Positions 8,864 through 16,832 of a DNA stretch of 64,000 nucleotides are shown here, piece by piece (position 1 is the stretch's first letter; each line of letters begins with the position of its first letter). This DNA comes from Aureimonas altamirensis (GTDB taxonomy: Bacteria > Pseudomonadota > Alphaproteobacteria > Rhizobiales > Rhizobiaceae). The notes beneath the pieces are model-generated. The model searched no databases. It was not told the DNA's origin and worked only from the letters and a program-made list of their open reading frames with translations. Made by a program: the position numbers and the translations under genes. The DNA is taken from contig NZ_JAMQCO010000005.1 of NCBI RefSeq assembly GCF_023702225.1, forward strand, positions 124,001 through 188,000, given 5' to 3'.

Positions 8864-9579
8864 GCGGGGCGCGGCACGGCGCTGCGCCGGATCGCGTCGA
8901 GCACCAGCCCGGAGAACAGGCCGATCAACACCCAGAAGAGCGCGGACGTCGCCAGCGACGCCACGGCGAACTCCGCCGCCAGGCTGGGCGGAATCGGGCT
9001 TGCCAGCTCGGCCGGGTGCGGCGCCGGCACGAACAGGGGCAGCACGATCAGCACGAGGCCGAGAAGGCGTTGCCATGTGCGCCGAGACAGGACGAGGCCG
9101 GCCAGGCCGCCTCCGGTGCATGCGACGGCCATCAGCCACCAGGCCTGCCGCGCCCCCAGGTCGGCGGCGGGCATGGCCGGCAGCTCCGGCGGCAGGCCGA
9201 GTGCCGGGGCCAGCGTAAGGACGGCAAAGCCGGCAAGGCCCCAGACCGCGCCGTTGCGGGCCGTCACCGGCCTGTCGGATGCCAGGCTGACCGCCGCGAG
9301 GAGCAGCGCGAAGCCGGCGCCCAGAACGATGTTGGCCATCGCCGTTCCGCCGAGGCGGCTGGCGACGAGGGTGGCGCTTTCCTCGCCCTCGCCGCCATGG
9401 GCGTTGGCGGGGGTGACGAGTGACAGGCCCGCCGCGTGGTCATGGGCAGGTGCGCCGCCGTCCTCGAAGATTTCGGCGGCAAGGATGAGGGGGGTCGTCT
9501 TCAGCGACTGGACCGGCGTGATCGCCAGGCCAGCCAGCATTCCGGCCAGAAGGGCCGCGATAAGGGTTCGTGCCAGCAT
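8860..9579 (-). CDS. cbtA: Cobalt transporter subunit CbtA
   Basis: A 239-residue inner-membrane protein with about six predicted helices and the CbtA start MLARTLIAALLAGMLAGL. A His-containing periplasmic-type loop (APAHDHA, near residue 44) and WWLMAVACTGGGLAGLVLS in the middle match the family. CbtAB is a predicted cobalt transporter found under B12 riboswitches. It follows cbtB after 21 bp and overlaps cobU by 4 nt, so cobalt uptake is co-expressed with CobW and CobN. Family assignment is strong; transport itself is inferred from the family and context. Confidence 0.88.
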   Translation of the reverse strand: MLARTLIAALLAGMLAGLAITPVQSLKTTPLILAAEIFEDGGAPAHDHAAGLSLVTPANAHGGEGEESATLVASRLGGTAMANIVLGAGFALLLAAVSLASDRPVTARNGAVWGLAGFAVLTLAPALGLPPELPAMPAADLGARQAWWLMAVACTGGGLAGLVLSRRTWQRLLGLVLIVLPLFVPAPHPAELASPIPPSLAAEFAVASLATSALFWVLIGLFSGLVLDAIRRSAVPRPA

Positions 9580-9600
9580 GGTGCGTTCCTCCGTCCCGGC

Positions 9601-9777
9601 TCAGTGGCAGGGAAGGCCCATGGCGTGGCGCGCATCGTGCGCGGTGTCGTGCAGCGCATCGGCGGAGGCGAAGCCCGCGCCATAGACGAAGAAGACGCCG
9701 AGAACGAGGGCGAAGAGCGCTGTTGCGATGCGCCCGGACGAAGTGGCATGCGTTTGCGACGCGGAATGCGCGGTCAT
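9601..9777 (-). CDS. cbtB: Cobalt transporter subunit CbtB
   Basis: A 58-residue single-helix membrane protein (TALFALVLGVFFVYGAGFA). It ends in a His-rich segment, ALHDTAHDARHAMGLPCH, the conserved C-terminal metal-binding tail of CbtB. The start is ATG at 9777, nine nt after GGAGG. A TTG at 9786 is directly against the ribosome-binding site and is less likely. It is the first gene after the B12 riboswitch and pairs with CbtA. Confidence 0.88.
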   Translation of the reverse strand: MTAHSASQTHATSSGRIATALFALVLGVFFVYGAGFASADALHDTAHDARHAMGLPCH

Positions 9778-9820
9778 CGGGTTCAACCTCCGTGACGGCG
9801 GCAGGATTGCCGCCCTTCAG

Positions 9821-10021
9821 CGATGGCAGGTCTCCTGGCTCGCGGGTCAGCGGTTGCTTCCTGCCTTCCCGGGGCAAGCCCAGTGGCGTTTCCGGCATGC
9901 CGGTGGAAGAACCTCTCCGCTCTACAGTCGCGGGGTCGGCTGCGATACGGGCCCCCGGATTGGGTCGGCCCTTCGCATTCCCTCTTAGCCCGAAGCCGCA
10001 GGGGGCGGCACGGGACCATCG
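9821..10021 (-). promoter_or_regulatory. Cobalamin (AdoCbl-type) riboswitch
   Basis: Read on the minus strand, CGATGG (10021-10016) and CCATCG (9826-9821) pair as a closing P1 helix. Between them, in order, are the GGGAATGCG segment (near 9982), the CCCCGCGACTGT core (near 9937-9925), the B12 box containing GCCACTG (9887-9881) and the 3' signature CCAGGAGACCTGCC (near 9838-9825). A further hairpin, GGCGGCA/TGCCGCC (9814-9797), lies between the aptamer and the cbtB ribosome-binding site and may be part of the expression platform. No T-run follows it, so control at translation initiation seems more likely than termination. It should shut down cbtBA-cobU-cobW-cobN-cobO when B12 is plentiful. Confidence 0.93.
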
Positions 10022-10122
10022 GCCGTCACGATAATCAGTCGGCTTGCCGGCCGCAACTTGCCAATGCGGGCCTGCTGCCCGAAATAGGCGGGACCGAAAC
10101 GAAAGATCCACCGGAGCCGTCC

Positions 10123-10968
10123 ATGCCACACCCCGCAATCGCCCCCAACCACAACGCGGTCGTGATGGGCGGGGCGGCCGGCATCGGCCTTGCCGCCGCC
10201 CGCCGGTTCCTGGCCGAAGGCATGAACGTGGCCATCGTGGACCGCGACATGGAGCAGCTCGCCGAGGCGCTGCAAATGCTCGAAACCGAGGCCGGCGGGG
10301 AGCTCAACGTCGCGGCAGCCGCCTGCGACGTCACGGACAGGGCCGGGTTGGCCAAGACCGCCGCGCACCTGGAGCGGACGCTGGGTCCGATCCACGTGCT
10401 GATGAACAACGCCGGAATCCAGCCCGGCTCCTCGATCTTCGGCGAGGAGAGGAACTGGGACGCCGTCCTGTCGGTCAATCTGGGCGGGGTGATCAACGGC
10501 ACGCGGGCGTTCGGGCCCGCCATGCTGGCGCATGGCGAGCCGGGCCTGATCGTCAACACCGGTTCCAAGCAGGGCATCACCACGCCGCCCGGCGACCCGG
10601 CCTACAATGTCTCGAAGGCCGGCGTGAAGGCGTTTACCGAAGCGCTTGCGCATGAGTTGCGCGAGCGGGAGGGCTGCGCGGTGACGGCGGCGCTGCTGAT
10701 TCCGGGCTTCGTCTTCACCGGGCTGACGGCGCGCGGCCAGGCCGACAAGCCGGACGCTGCCTGGACTCCGGAAGAGACGGTGGATTTCATGATGGCGCGC
10801 CTGTCGGAGGGCGATTTCTACATCCTGTGTCCCGACAACGAGGTGACGCGCGAGATCGACGAAAAGCGCATCCAGTGGGCGGCGGAGGACGTGATCGGCA
10901 ACCGGCCGCCATTGTCTCGTTGGCACAAGGATTGGGCGGATCGCTTTCGCGCCTTCATGGCAGGGTGA
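10123..10968 (+). CDS. SDR family NAD(P)-dependent oxidoreductase
   Basis: A 281-residue short-chain dehydrogenase/reductase. The cofactor motif GGAAGIG is near residue 17-23 and NNAG at about 99-102. The catalytic Tyr and Lys are in PAYNVSKAG, with the preceding Ser in VNTGSKQG. The C-terminus is longer than in a minimal SDR and ends WHKDWADRFRAFMAG. The substrate is unknown. The ATG at 10123 starts the Rossmann fold at the expected distance; the open frame upstream runs through the riboswitch and is not coding. It diverges from the B12 riboswitch operon and converges on the next gene with no gap. Confidence 0.85.
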   Translation: MPHPAIAPNHNAVVMGGAAGIGLAAARRFLAEGMNVAIVDRDMEQLAEALQMLETEAGGELNVAAAACDVTDRAGLAKTAAHLERTLGPIHVLMNNAGIQPGSSIFGEERNWDAVLSVNLGGVINGTRAFGPAMLAHGEPGLIVNTGSKQGITTPPGDPAYNVSKAGVKAFTEALAHELREREGCAVTAALLIPGFVFTGLTARGQADKPDAAWTPEETVDFMMARLSEGDFYILCPDNEVTREIDEKRIQWAAEDVIGNRPPLSRWHKDWADRFRAFMAG

Positions 10969-11571
10969 TCAATAGAAGCCGATGACCGGATCGAGAAGGC
11001 CGATGGCCTGGAAATGCTCGATCGCCTCGAAGGCGGGCACCGAAACGAAAAAGACGAGCCCGTCCTTCAACGTCGCCCATAGCATGTGCGGCTTGACGGT
11101 CACGGCATCCGGGCTGCGATAGAGCGACGGATTCGGGATCAGGCGCGGCACACGCGCGCAATAGCGGGCATAGGCCGGGCCGAACTGCTCGGCCAGGAAC
11201 GCCTCCTCGCGGCGGATGACGATGGCGAAGGCGATCAGGCAGCCGAGGCCGAAGAGCGCGGCGATGGTGATGCTGCCCGTCTGCGCGCCGACACCCGTGG
11301 CGGCGATGCCGGAGAAGAAGTACAGCGGGTTGCGGCACATGGCGTAAGGGCCCGTATCCACGATCTCCGCGGCCTTGCGGCCGCCGATGTAGAGGGTGCA
11401 CCAGAGGCGGCCCAGGATGCCGGCGGCGATGAGGAACATGCCGAGCTGCTCCAGCCCCTCGTGCATCTCGCCGCCGCCGAGCGGCCTGACGAAGGGGATG
11501 GCGCCGACGACGAGAAGGATGAGTACTGCCAGCGCGATCCGGCGCCGTCTCTGGAAACTGGTCAAGGCCAT
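10969..11571 (-). CDS. Isoprenylcysteine carboxyl methyltransferase-like membrane protein
   Basis: A 200-residue polytopic protein of the ICMT/PEMT-like methyltransferase superfamily. The conserved block GPYAMCRNPLYF lies near the middle and EEAFLAEQFGPAYARYCARVPRLIP follows; these are the SAM-binding signatures of the group. At least four membrane segments are visible. The methyl acceptor in bacteria is generally unknown. It is followed after 18 bp by the minus-strand cytochrome b561 gene upstream of it, so the two may be co-transcribed. Confidence 0.8.
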   Translation of the reverse strand: MALTSFQRRRRIALAVLILLVVGAIPFVRPLGGGEMHEGLEQLGMFLIAAGILGRLWCTLYIGGRKAAEIVDTGPYAMCRNPLYFFSGIAATGVGAQTGSITIAALFGLGCLIAFAIVIRREEAFLAEQFGPAYARYCARVPRLIPNPSLYRSPDAVTVKPHMLWATLKDGLVFFVSVPAFEAIEHFQAIGLLDPVIGFY

Positions 11572-11589
11572 GGGGTCGTCGTCATCCCG

Positions 11590-12129
11590 TCAGATCATCC
11601 GCGAAGCGATTCGATCTTTCCAGACCGCCTCGTGCAGCCCCAACATGGCGATGTGCCCGACGATCAGCGCCAGTAACACCCACCCGAGCAGGCCGTGCAC
11701 GGCGCTCGCCGGCGCGATCAGCACCGGGATACGCTCGCCCGTGGCGGCGAATATCTCGAATCCGTAGGGAGCGAACCCCCTGCCGTTGCCGTAGGCGCGC
11801 AGTATGGCGAGAAACGGGATGACGATCATCAGAAGATACATCGCCAGATGGCCCACCGTGGCCAGCCGGCCGAAGCGGATCGTGGAATGCCCCGGCCGCC
11901 GGGACAGGTTCGCCAGCCCCCACAGGCCGCGCAGGATCGCCAGCAGGAATATGGTGAAGCCGACGGCGTAGTGGGTCGACCAGAAGAAGCCTTCCAGCGT
12001 CGTATCCTCGGCGAAGACCCGCAGCAGGGCGCTGGTGAACTGCCAGGCCAGCAGCGCCACCATCACCCAGTGGAACAGCCGGGAAACGATGCCGAAACGG
12101 CCCGGCGTATCCATCATGGTCGAGTGCAT
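11590..12129 (-). CDS. Cytochrome b561 family protein
   Basis: A 179-residue inner-membrane di-haem b cytochrome. Four hydrophobic helices carry candidate haem histidines in SRLFHWVMVALL, WSTHYAVGFTIF, VGHLAMYLLM and VHGLLGWVLL/VGHIAMLGLHE. It probably moves electrons from quinol to a periplasmic acceptor. The ATG at 12129 has AAGGAG nine nt upstream; a TTG two codons earlier is less likely. It lies upstream of the methyltransferase-like gene and downstream of cobQ on the same strand. No direct role in cobalamin synthesis is evident. Confidence 0.88.
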   Translation of the reverse strand: MHSTMMDTPGRFGIVSRLFHWVMVALLAWQFTSALLRVFAEDTTLEGFFWSTHYAVGFTIFLLAILRGLWGLANLSRRPGHSTIRFGRLATVGHLAMYLLMIVIPFLAILRAYGNGRGFAPYGFEIFAATGERIPVLIAPASAVHGLLGWVLLALIVGHIAMLGLHEAVWKDRIASRMI

Positions 12130-12216
12130 CGGCAATGGCTCCTTGCCTGGAAACGTTCCAGCGAATCTGGCGCAGGATGCGGCCGGGGGAAAGATGCCAT
12201 TGCGTGACGAAAGGTT

Positions 12217-13683
12217 TCAGCGCGCGAGCCGCAGCAGCGATTGCACGTCCAGAGCCGCTTCCAGCGCGTCGGCGACGCCGTCGAGGGCAGCTTCGACATC
12301 GGCCATGTAGGCCAGCGTCGGGCCGGCATGGCCGAGATCCGACAGGAAGCGGCCGCGCCAGGCGTCGTTGGCGAAGACGCCGTGCAGATAGGTGCCGAGG
12401 ACGCGGCCGTCGGCGCTGACGGCGCCCTCCGGCCCGGATTCATCGGCGGCGAAGGGGCGGCTGCGGCCGGGGCCCTCGGTGCGGCCGAGATGGATTTCGT
12501 AACCGGACAGATCCTCTCCGGTCGTCGCGCGCAGGCGGGCCGGGCGCACCGTCTTGCGCGGCTCCATCACCGTATCCACCGCGAGCAGGCCAAGGCCGTC
12601 GACGCTGCCGGCCGGCCCCTCCATCCCTTCGGGATCCTCGATCCGTCGACCCAGCATCTGGAAGCCGCCACAAATGCCGACGATCGTGCCGCCGCCCGCA
12701 TGATGGCGGGCGATGTCGCGGTCCCAGCCATTGCGGCGAAAGGCTGCAAGGTCGGCGATCGTGGCCCGCGTGCCGGGCAGCAGGATGCAGTCGCACCGGG
12801 GGATCGCCTCGCCCGGGCGCACGAAGGTGACTTCGACCCCCGGCGTCGCGGCGAGCGGGTCGAGGTCGTCGAAATTGGCGATGCGCCCGGGTTGCGGAAC
12901 GGCAATGCGGATGCGACGCGCCCCGCCGCCGGGGCGTGGACGCTCCAGCGCCACGGAATCCTCGGGCGGCAGGCGTCCGGCGGTCGAAAGCCAGGGAACC
13001 AGCCCCAGCGAGGGCCATCCGGTATGCTTCGCGATCGTCGCGAGCCCTTCGGCGAACAGCGCCGGATCGCCGCGAAACTTGTTGACGATGGTGCCGACGA
13101 TCATGGCGCGGTCCGGCGGCGGCAAGACGCAATGCGTGCCGACCAGCGCCGCGATGACGCCGCCCCGGTCGATATCCCCGACCAGCACCACCGGCACGCC
13201 GGCGGCGCGGGCAAAGCCCATATTGGCGATGTCGCCGGCGCGAAGGTTGACCTCGGATGCGCTGCCCGCCCCCTCGACGAGGACGAGGTCGCATTCCGCC
13301 GCCAGCCTTGCATGGCTTTCCAGCACCGCGTCGAGCAGGCTTGCCTTGAGGCGCTGGTAGGCGGCGGCGGATGCGGGGCCCCGGCTTCTGCCCTGCACGA
13401 CGATGTCGGCGCCCGTGTCGGACATCGGTTTCAGCAGCACGGGGTTCATGTCGGTGACCGGTTCGGCGCCGCACGCCAGCGCCTGCAGCCATTGCGCGCG
13501 GCCGATCTCGCCGTAGCCGCCGTCGTGGCGGCGCGCCACGGCGGCGTTGTTGGACATGTTCTGCGCCTTGAACGGGCGCACCGCCGTTCCGCGGCGGGCA
13601 AACAACCGGCACAGTCCGGCAACGAGGACGCTTTTCCCGACATCGGAGCCGGTGCCCTGGAACATGAGGCTGCGTGCGGCCAT
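12217..13683 (-). CDS. cobQ: Cobyric acid synthase CobQ
   Basis: A 488-residue glutamine amidotransferase that amidates four side chains (b, d, e and g) of adenosylcobyrinic acid a,c-diamide. The N-terminal dethiobiotin-synthetase-like P-loop domain starts MFQGTGSDVGKS at 7-18, followed by the CobQ signature FKAQNMSNNA at 38-47. The C-terminal class I GATase domain has its nucleophile at Cys338 (GICGGFQMLG) and the histidine in TYLHGVF. Length and domain order match CobQ. It is 5 bp downstream of the TSUP permease gene, suggesting a two-gene unit. Confidence 0.96.
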   Translation of the reverse strand: MAARSLMFQGTGSDVGKSVLVAGLCRLFARRGTAVRPFKAQNMSNNAAVARRHDGGYGEIGRAQWLQALACGAEPVTDMNPVLLKPMSDTGADIVVQGRSRGPASAAAYQRLKASLLDAVLESHARLAAECDLVLVEGAGSASEVNLRAGDIANMGFARAAGVPVVLVGDIDRGGVIAALVGTHCVLPPPDRAMIVGTIVNKFRGDPALFAEGLATIAKHTGWPSLGLVPWLSTAGRLPPEDSVALERPRPGGGARRIRIAVPQPGRIANFDDLDPLAATPGVEVTFVRPGEAIPRCDCILLPGTRATIADLAAFRRNGWDRDIARHHAGGGTIVGICGGFQMLGRRIEDPEGMEGPAGSVDGLGLLAVDTVMEPRKTVRPARLRATTGEDLSGYEIHLGRTEGPGRSRPFAADESGPEGAVSADGRVLGTYLHGVFANDAWRGRFLSDLGHAGPTLAYMADVEAALDGVADALEAALDVQSLLRLAR

Positions 13684-13688
13684 GCCCG

Positions 13689-14435
13689 TCAGCCCCAGAT
13701 GAGCTTGAGCGCAAGCGTCGTGCAGACCACGACGAGCAGGGGGCGAATCAGCCTTGCGCCGAAGCGTACGGCGGAAGCGGCGCCCAGGCGCGCGCCGCAG
13801 AACTGCGCGATGCCCATGGCAAGCCCGAGCTTCCAGTGGATGGATCCGGAAAAGGCGAAGATGGCGAATCCGCCGAGATTGGACGCGAAATTGAGAAGCT
13901 TGGTATGGGCGGTGGCCTTCAGAACGCCGTAGCCCGCGAGCGCCACGAAGGCGATCATGAAGAAGGAGCCGGTGCCGGGGCCGAACAGCCCGTCATAGGC
14001 GCCGATCAGCGGCACGAGGAAACAGGCGAAGAAGACGGGAGATATTCGCCGGTCCCGGTCGACGTCGGACAGATTGGGCTTGACCGCGAAATACACGGCG
14101 ATGGCGATCAGCAGGAAGGGAAGGATGCCGCCCAGCAGATCCGGCGGCAGCAGCATGGCCGCCGATGCGCCGGCGCATGCGCCGGCAAAGGACAGGGCGG
14201 CCGCCGGAAGCAGCGCCTTCAGGTCGACCAGCCCGCGACGCGCATAGGCGATGGTGGCCGAGCCGGAGCCGAACAGGCTCTGCAGCTTGTTGGTGCCGAG
14301 CGCGGACAGCGGGTCGAAGCCGCCCAGCAGAAGCGCCGGAATGGTGATCAGGCCGCCGCCCCCCGCGATGGCATCGACGAAGCCGGCCACAAATGCTGCG
14401 GCGACGATGAGAATCAGGATCGTATCGGGGGACAT
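13689..14435 (-). CDS. TSUP family permease (sulfite exporter TauE/SafE family)
   Basis: A 248-residue membrane protein with about eight helices. The family repeat motifs FVAGFVDAIAGGGGLITIPALLLGG (N-terminal, around 13-37) and AYDGLFGPGTGSFFMIAF (middle) are clear. TSUP proteins export sulfite or small organosulfur anions. Here, directly before cobQ and diverging from cbiX, an ion-transport role tied to cobalamin synthesis is possible but unproven. The ATG at 14435 was chosen because the first helix begins right after it; the upstream extension is hydrophilic and overlaps the riboswitch-like leader. Confidence 0.85.
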   Translation of the reverse strand: MSPDTILILIVAAAFVAGFVDAIAGGGGLITIPALLLGGFDPLSALGTNKLQSLFGSGSATIAYARRGLVDLKALLPAAALSFAGACAGASAAMLLPPDLLGGILPFLLIAIAVYFAVKPNLSDVDRDRRISPVFFACFLVPLIGAYDGLFGPGTGSFFMIAFVALAGYGVLKATAHTKLLNFASNLGGFAIFAFSGSIHWKLGLAMGIAQFCGARLGAASAVRFGARLIRPLLVVVCTTLALKLIWG

Positions 14436-14510
14436 CGGGCATAAGCTTCCTGTGGCTCGCTTGCGTTTAGAGCCTTTCATGACCTTCGGAAAGCTTCTAT
14501 GCAGGCGGGG

Positions 14511-14586
14511 ATACGGTGCCTCGCCAAGAGGCTGAGAGATAATCCGTGGCGGCCGACCCAATCCGGGGGCCAGGACGGAGCCGAAG
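14511..14586 (+). promoter_or_regulatory. Riboswitch-like leader: 5' half of a cobalamin aptamer without a B12 box
   Basis: This leader directly precedes cbiX. Positions 14551-14571 are identical over 21 nt to the core hairpin of the complete B12 riboswitch (minus strand 9970-9950). The preceding CTGAGAGATAATCCG (14532-14546) aligns to CTAAGAGGGAATGCG in the complete element with 11 of 15 matches. A hairpin GCCTC/GAGGC (14518-14522, 14528-14532) sits in the P3-like place and ACGG/CCGT encloses it. After the shared block the sequence runs within 20 nt into AAGGAGG and the cbiX ATG. No GCCACTG box or CCAGGAGACC signature follows. It is either a degenerate riboswitch or a reduced variant. Confidence 0.6.
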
Positions 14587-14596
14587 GAGGTGGCGC

Positions 14597-15625
14597 ATGA
14601 ACGCCCTGATGCTGTGCGGCCATGGCAGCCGCGACCAAGGCGCGGTCGACGAGTTCAAGGCGCTGGCGCACAAGATGACGCATCGCCTGCCCGACTGGAC
14701 GGTCGATTACGGCTATCTGGAATTCGCAAGGCCCATTATCCGCGACGGGCTCGACAGGCTGCGCGAAGGCGGTGCAAAAACAATCCTGGCGTTGCCCGGC
14801 ATGCTGTTTGCCGCCGGTCATGCCAAGAACGACATTCCCTCCGTGCTGAACACCTATGCGGGCGCCAACGGCGTGGACATCCGCTACGGGCGCGAACTCG
14901 GCATCGATCCGAAGATGGTGCGGGCCGCCGGGGACCGCATCCGGCAAGGCCTTCGGGCCGCCGGGTGGCAGGACGGCATGCCCCTTCACGATACGATGCT
15001 GGTCGTCGTCGGGCGGGGGGCCTCGGACCCCGATGCCAATTCAAACGTCGCCAAGGTCATGCGGCTGCTCTGGGAGGGCCTCGGCTTCGGCTGGGGCGAG
15101 ACGGCCTATTCGGGCGTCACCTTCCCGCTGGTGGAGCCGGCGCTCGAACATGCGACGCGGCTGGGCTATCGGCGCATCGTCGTGTTTCCGTATTTCCTGT
15201 TCACCGGCATCCTCGTGCGGCGCATCTACGACTATACCGACGCTGTGGCGTCGCGGCACGGCGACATCGAGTTCATCAAGGCGCCCTACCTGGGCGCGCA
15301 CGACCTTGTGCTGGAAACATTCGTGGACCGGCTGGAAGAGGTGATTGCCGGCACCAACAACATGAACTGCCAGATGTGCAAGTACCGCGAGCAGGTGCTG
15401 GGCTTCGAGGCCGAAGTCGGGCTGCCGCAGGAAAGCCACCACCATCACGTGGAGGGTGTCGGCACGGGCGATGCCGGGCATCACCATGCCGACGGGCACC
15501 ACCATCATCATGGCGATGGGCATCATAATCATCATCATCATCATGGCGATGGCGGCCATACGCATCATCCCTATCCCCATGCCGAACATCCGCTCGGCCC
15601 GCGCTCCATGAAAAAGGACGGCTGA
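14597..15625 (+). CDS. cbiX: Sirohydrochlorin cobaltochelatase CbiX, long form with His-rich tail
   Basis: A 342-residue class II chelatase that inserts cobalt into sirohydrochlorin early in the pathway. The N-terminal half carries the metal/tetrapyrrole histidine in CGHGSRD (residues 7-13), and the second half repeats the fold (RRIVVFPYFLFTG). The C-terminus adds an NCQMC pair of cysteines near 256-260 and a long His-rich tail at about 280-330 (repeats such as HHHHGDGHH). Both fit the long CbiX type, where Cys pairs and His tails bind an iron-sulfur cluster or store metal. The ATG at 14597 follows AAGGAGG by 7 nt. It heads the cbiX-cobL-cobI-cobJ-cobM operon. Confidence 0.93.
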   Translation: MNALMLCGHGSRDQGAVDEFKALAHKMTHRLPDWTVDYGYLEFARPIIRDGLDRLREGGAKTILALPGMLFAAGHAKNDIPSVLNTYAGANGVDIRYGRELGIDPKMVRAAGDRIRQGLRAAGWQDGMPLHDTMLVVVGRGASDPDANSNVAKVMRLLWEGLGFGWGETAYSGVTFPLVEPALEHATRLGYRRIVVFPYFLFTGILVRRIYDYTDAVASRHGDIEFIKAPYLGAHDLVLETFVDRLEEVIAGTNNMNCQMCKYREQVLGFEAEVGLPQESHHHHVEGVGTGDAGHHHADGHHHHHGDGHHNHHHHHGDGGHTHHPYPHAEHPLGPRSMKKDG

Positions 15626-15629
15626 GCCG

Positions 15630-16832
15630 GTGTCTGTCTGGCTGACGGTCGTCGGGATCGGCGACGGCGGGCTGGAGTGCCTTTCGCCCGGGCAGCGCGC
15701 CGCCCTCGATGGCGCGCGGCACGTGGTGGGCGGCGCGCGGCATCTGGCCATGCTGGACGGCAGCGGCATCGGCGCGGAACGCCACCCCTGGTCCTCGCCC
15801 TTCGACGAATCCCGTACGACCCTTCAGGCCCTGGCCGGGCAGCCGACCGTCGTGCTGGCATCGGGCGATCCGTCCTGGTTCGGCCCGGTGGCCTGGCTGC
15901 GCCGGTTCCTGCCGGCCGATGCCATGCGGGTGCTGCCGTCGCCGTCCTCCTTTTCGCTGGCGGCGGCGCGGCTCGGCTGGCCGCTGGAGGACGTCGCCTG
16001 CCTGTCGGCGCATGGGCGCCCCGTCTCCGCGCTGGCTGCATCGTTCGGCGCTGGCCGTCGGCTGCTGATCCTGTCCGCCGGCGCCAGGACGCCGGGCGAG
16101 GTCGCGTCGCTGCTGACGCGTGAAGGGTTCGGCGAAAGCCGCATCACCGTTCTGGAACATCTCGGCGGCGCGCTGGAACGGGCAAGCTCTGCGACGGCGG
16201 AGGGATTTTCGCTGCCCCAAGGCGCGGCGCTGAACGTCGTCGTCGTCGATTGCATCGGCCGGCCGGCGCATGGCCCGTTCGGGCTGGCCGACGAAGCCTT
16301 CGCGCATGATGGCAAAATGACCAAGCGGCCGATGCGCGCCCTGGCGCTCGCCGCCCTGGAGCCGCGCCCTGGCGCCTGCCTGTGGGATATCGGCTCCGGC
16401 TGCGGCTCGATCGCGGTGGAATGGGCGCGGTTTGGCGGCCGAGCCATCGCGTTGGAGCCGCGCTCGGACAGGCGTGCGATGCTGGCCGACAATGTCTGTC
16501 GCCTGGCGCATGGGCCGGTCGAGATCGTTGCGGGGTTGGCCCCGGATGCGCTGGACGGCCTTGCCGCGCCGGACAGCGTCTTCATCGGCGGCGGGCTGTC
16601 GGAGGCCACCTTTGCCCATGCCTTCGATGCCCTGCCGCAGCATGGCAACCTCGTCGCCCATGCCGTCACGCTGGAGTCCGAGGCGCTTCTGCTGGCGCTC
16701 CATGCGCGTCACGGCGGCAACCTGACGCGCATCGCCGTCACGCTCGCCGCGCCCGTCGGCAACCTTACGGGCTGGCGGCCGCAGATGCCGGTGACCCATT
16801 GGCATCTGCGCAAGGGGGCGGAGCGGACATGA
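15630..16832 (+). CDS. cobL: Precorrin-6Y C5,15-methyltransferase (decarboxylating) CobL
   Basis: A 400-residue fusion of a CbiE-type methyltransferase (about 1-200) and a CbiT-type methyltransferase/decarboxylase (about 220-400). It methylates precorrin-6B at C5 and C15 and decarboxylates the C12 acetate. The N-terminus WLTVVGIGDGGLECLSP and the block LASGDPSWFGPV are CbiE signatures. LWDIGSGCGSIAVEWAR at about 250-266 is the SAM motif of the CbiT half. The start is GTG, 4 bp after the cbiX stop. The stop overlaps cobI by 4 nt. Confidence 0.95.
   Translation: MSVWLTVVGIGDGGLECLSPGQRAALDGARHVVGGARHLAMLDGSGIGAERHPWSSPFDESRTTLQALAGQPTVVLASGDPSWFGPVAWLRRFLPADAMRVLPSPSSFSLAAARLGWPLEDVACLSAHGRPVSALAASFGAGRRLLILSAGARTPGEVASLLTREGFGESRITVLEHLGGALERASSATAEGFSLPQGAALNVVVVDCIGRPAHGPFGLADEAFAHDGKMTKRPMRALALAALEPRPGACLWDIGSGCGSIAVEWARFGGRAIALEPRSDRRAMLADNVCRLAHGPVEIVAGLAPDALDGLAAPDSVFIGGGLSEATFAHAFDALPQHGNLVAHAVTLESEALLLALHARHGGNLTRIAVTLAAPVGNLTGWRPQMPVTHWHLRKGAERT

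Noticed and set aside
12241-13932. 563-codon plus-strand frame opposite cobQ
   Set aside because: cobQ has intact catalytic motifs in the other strand; the antisense protein has no domain pattern.
14511-14560. TPP riboswitch upstream of cbiX, suggested by GGTGCC...GGCTGAGA
   Set aside because: The P2/P3-like part fits, but the conserved TPP pyrophosphate-sensing half (P4-P5) is missing, while a 21-nt block matches the B12 riboswitch in this same window.
15430-15560. Repeated cat/cac triplets that look like a tandem repeat
   Set aside because: They encode the His-rich tail of CbiX in frame; no unit repeat or CRISPR-like spacing exists.
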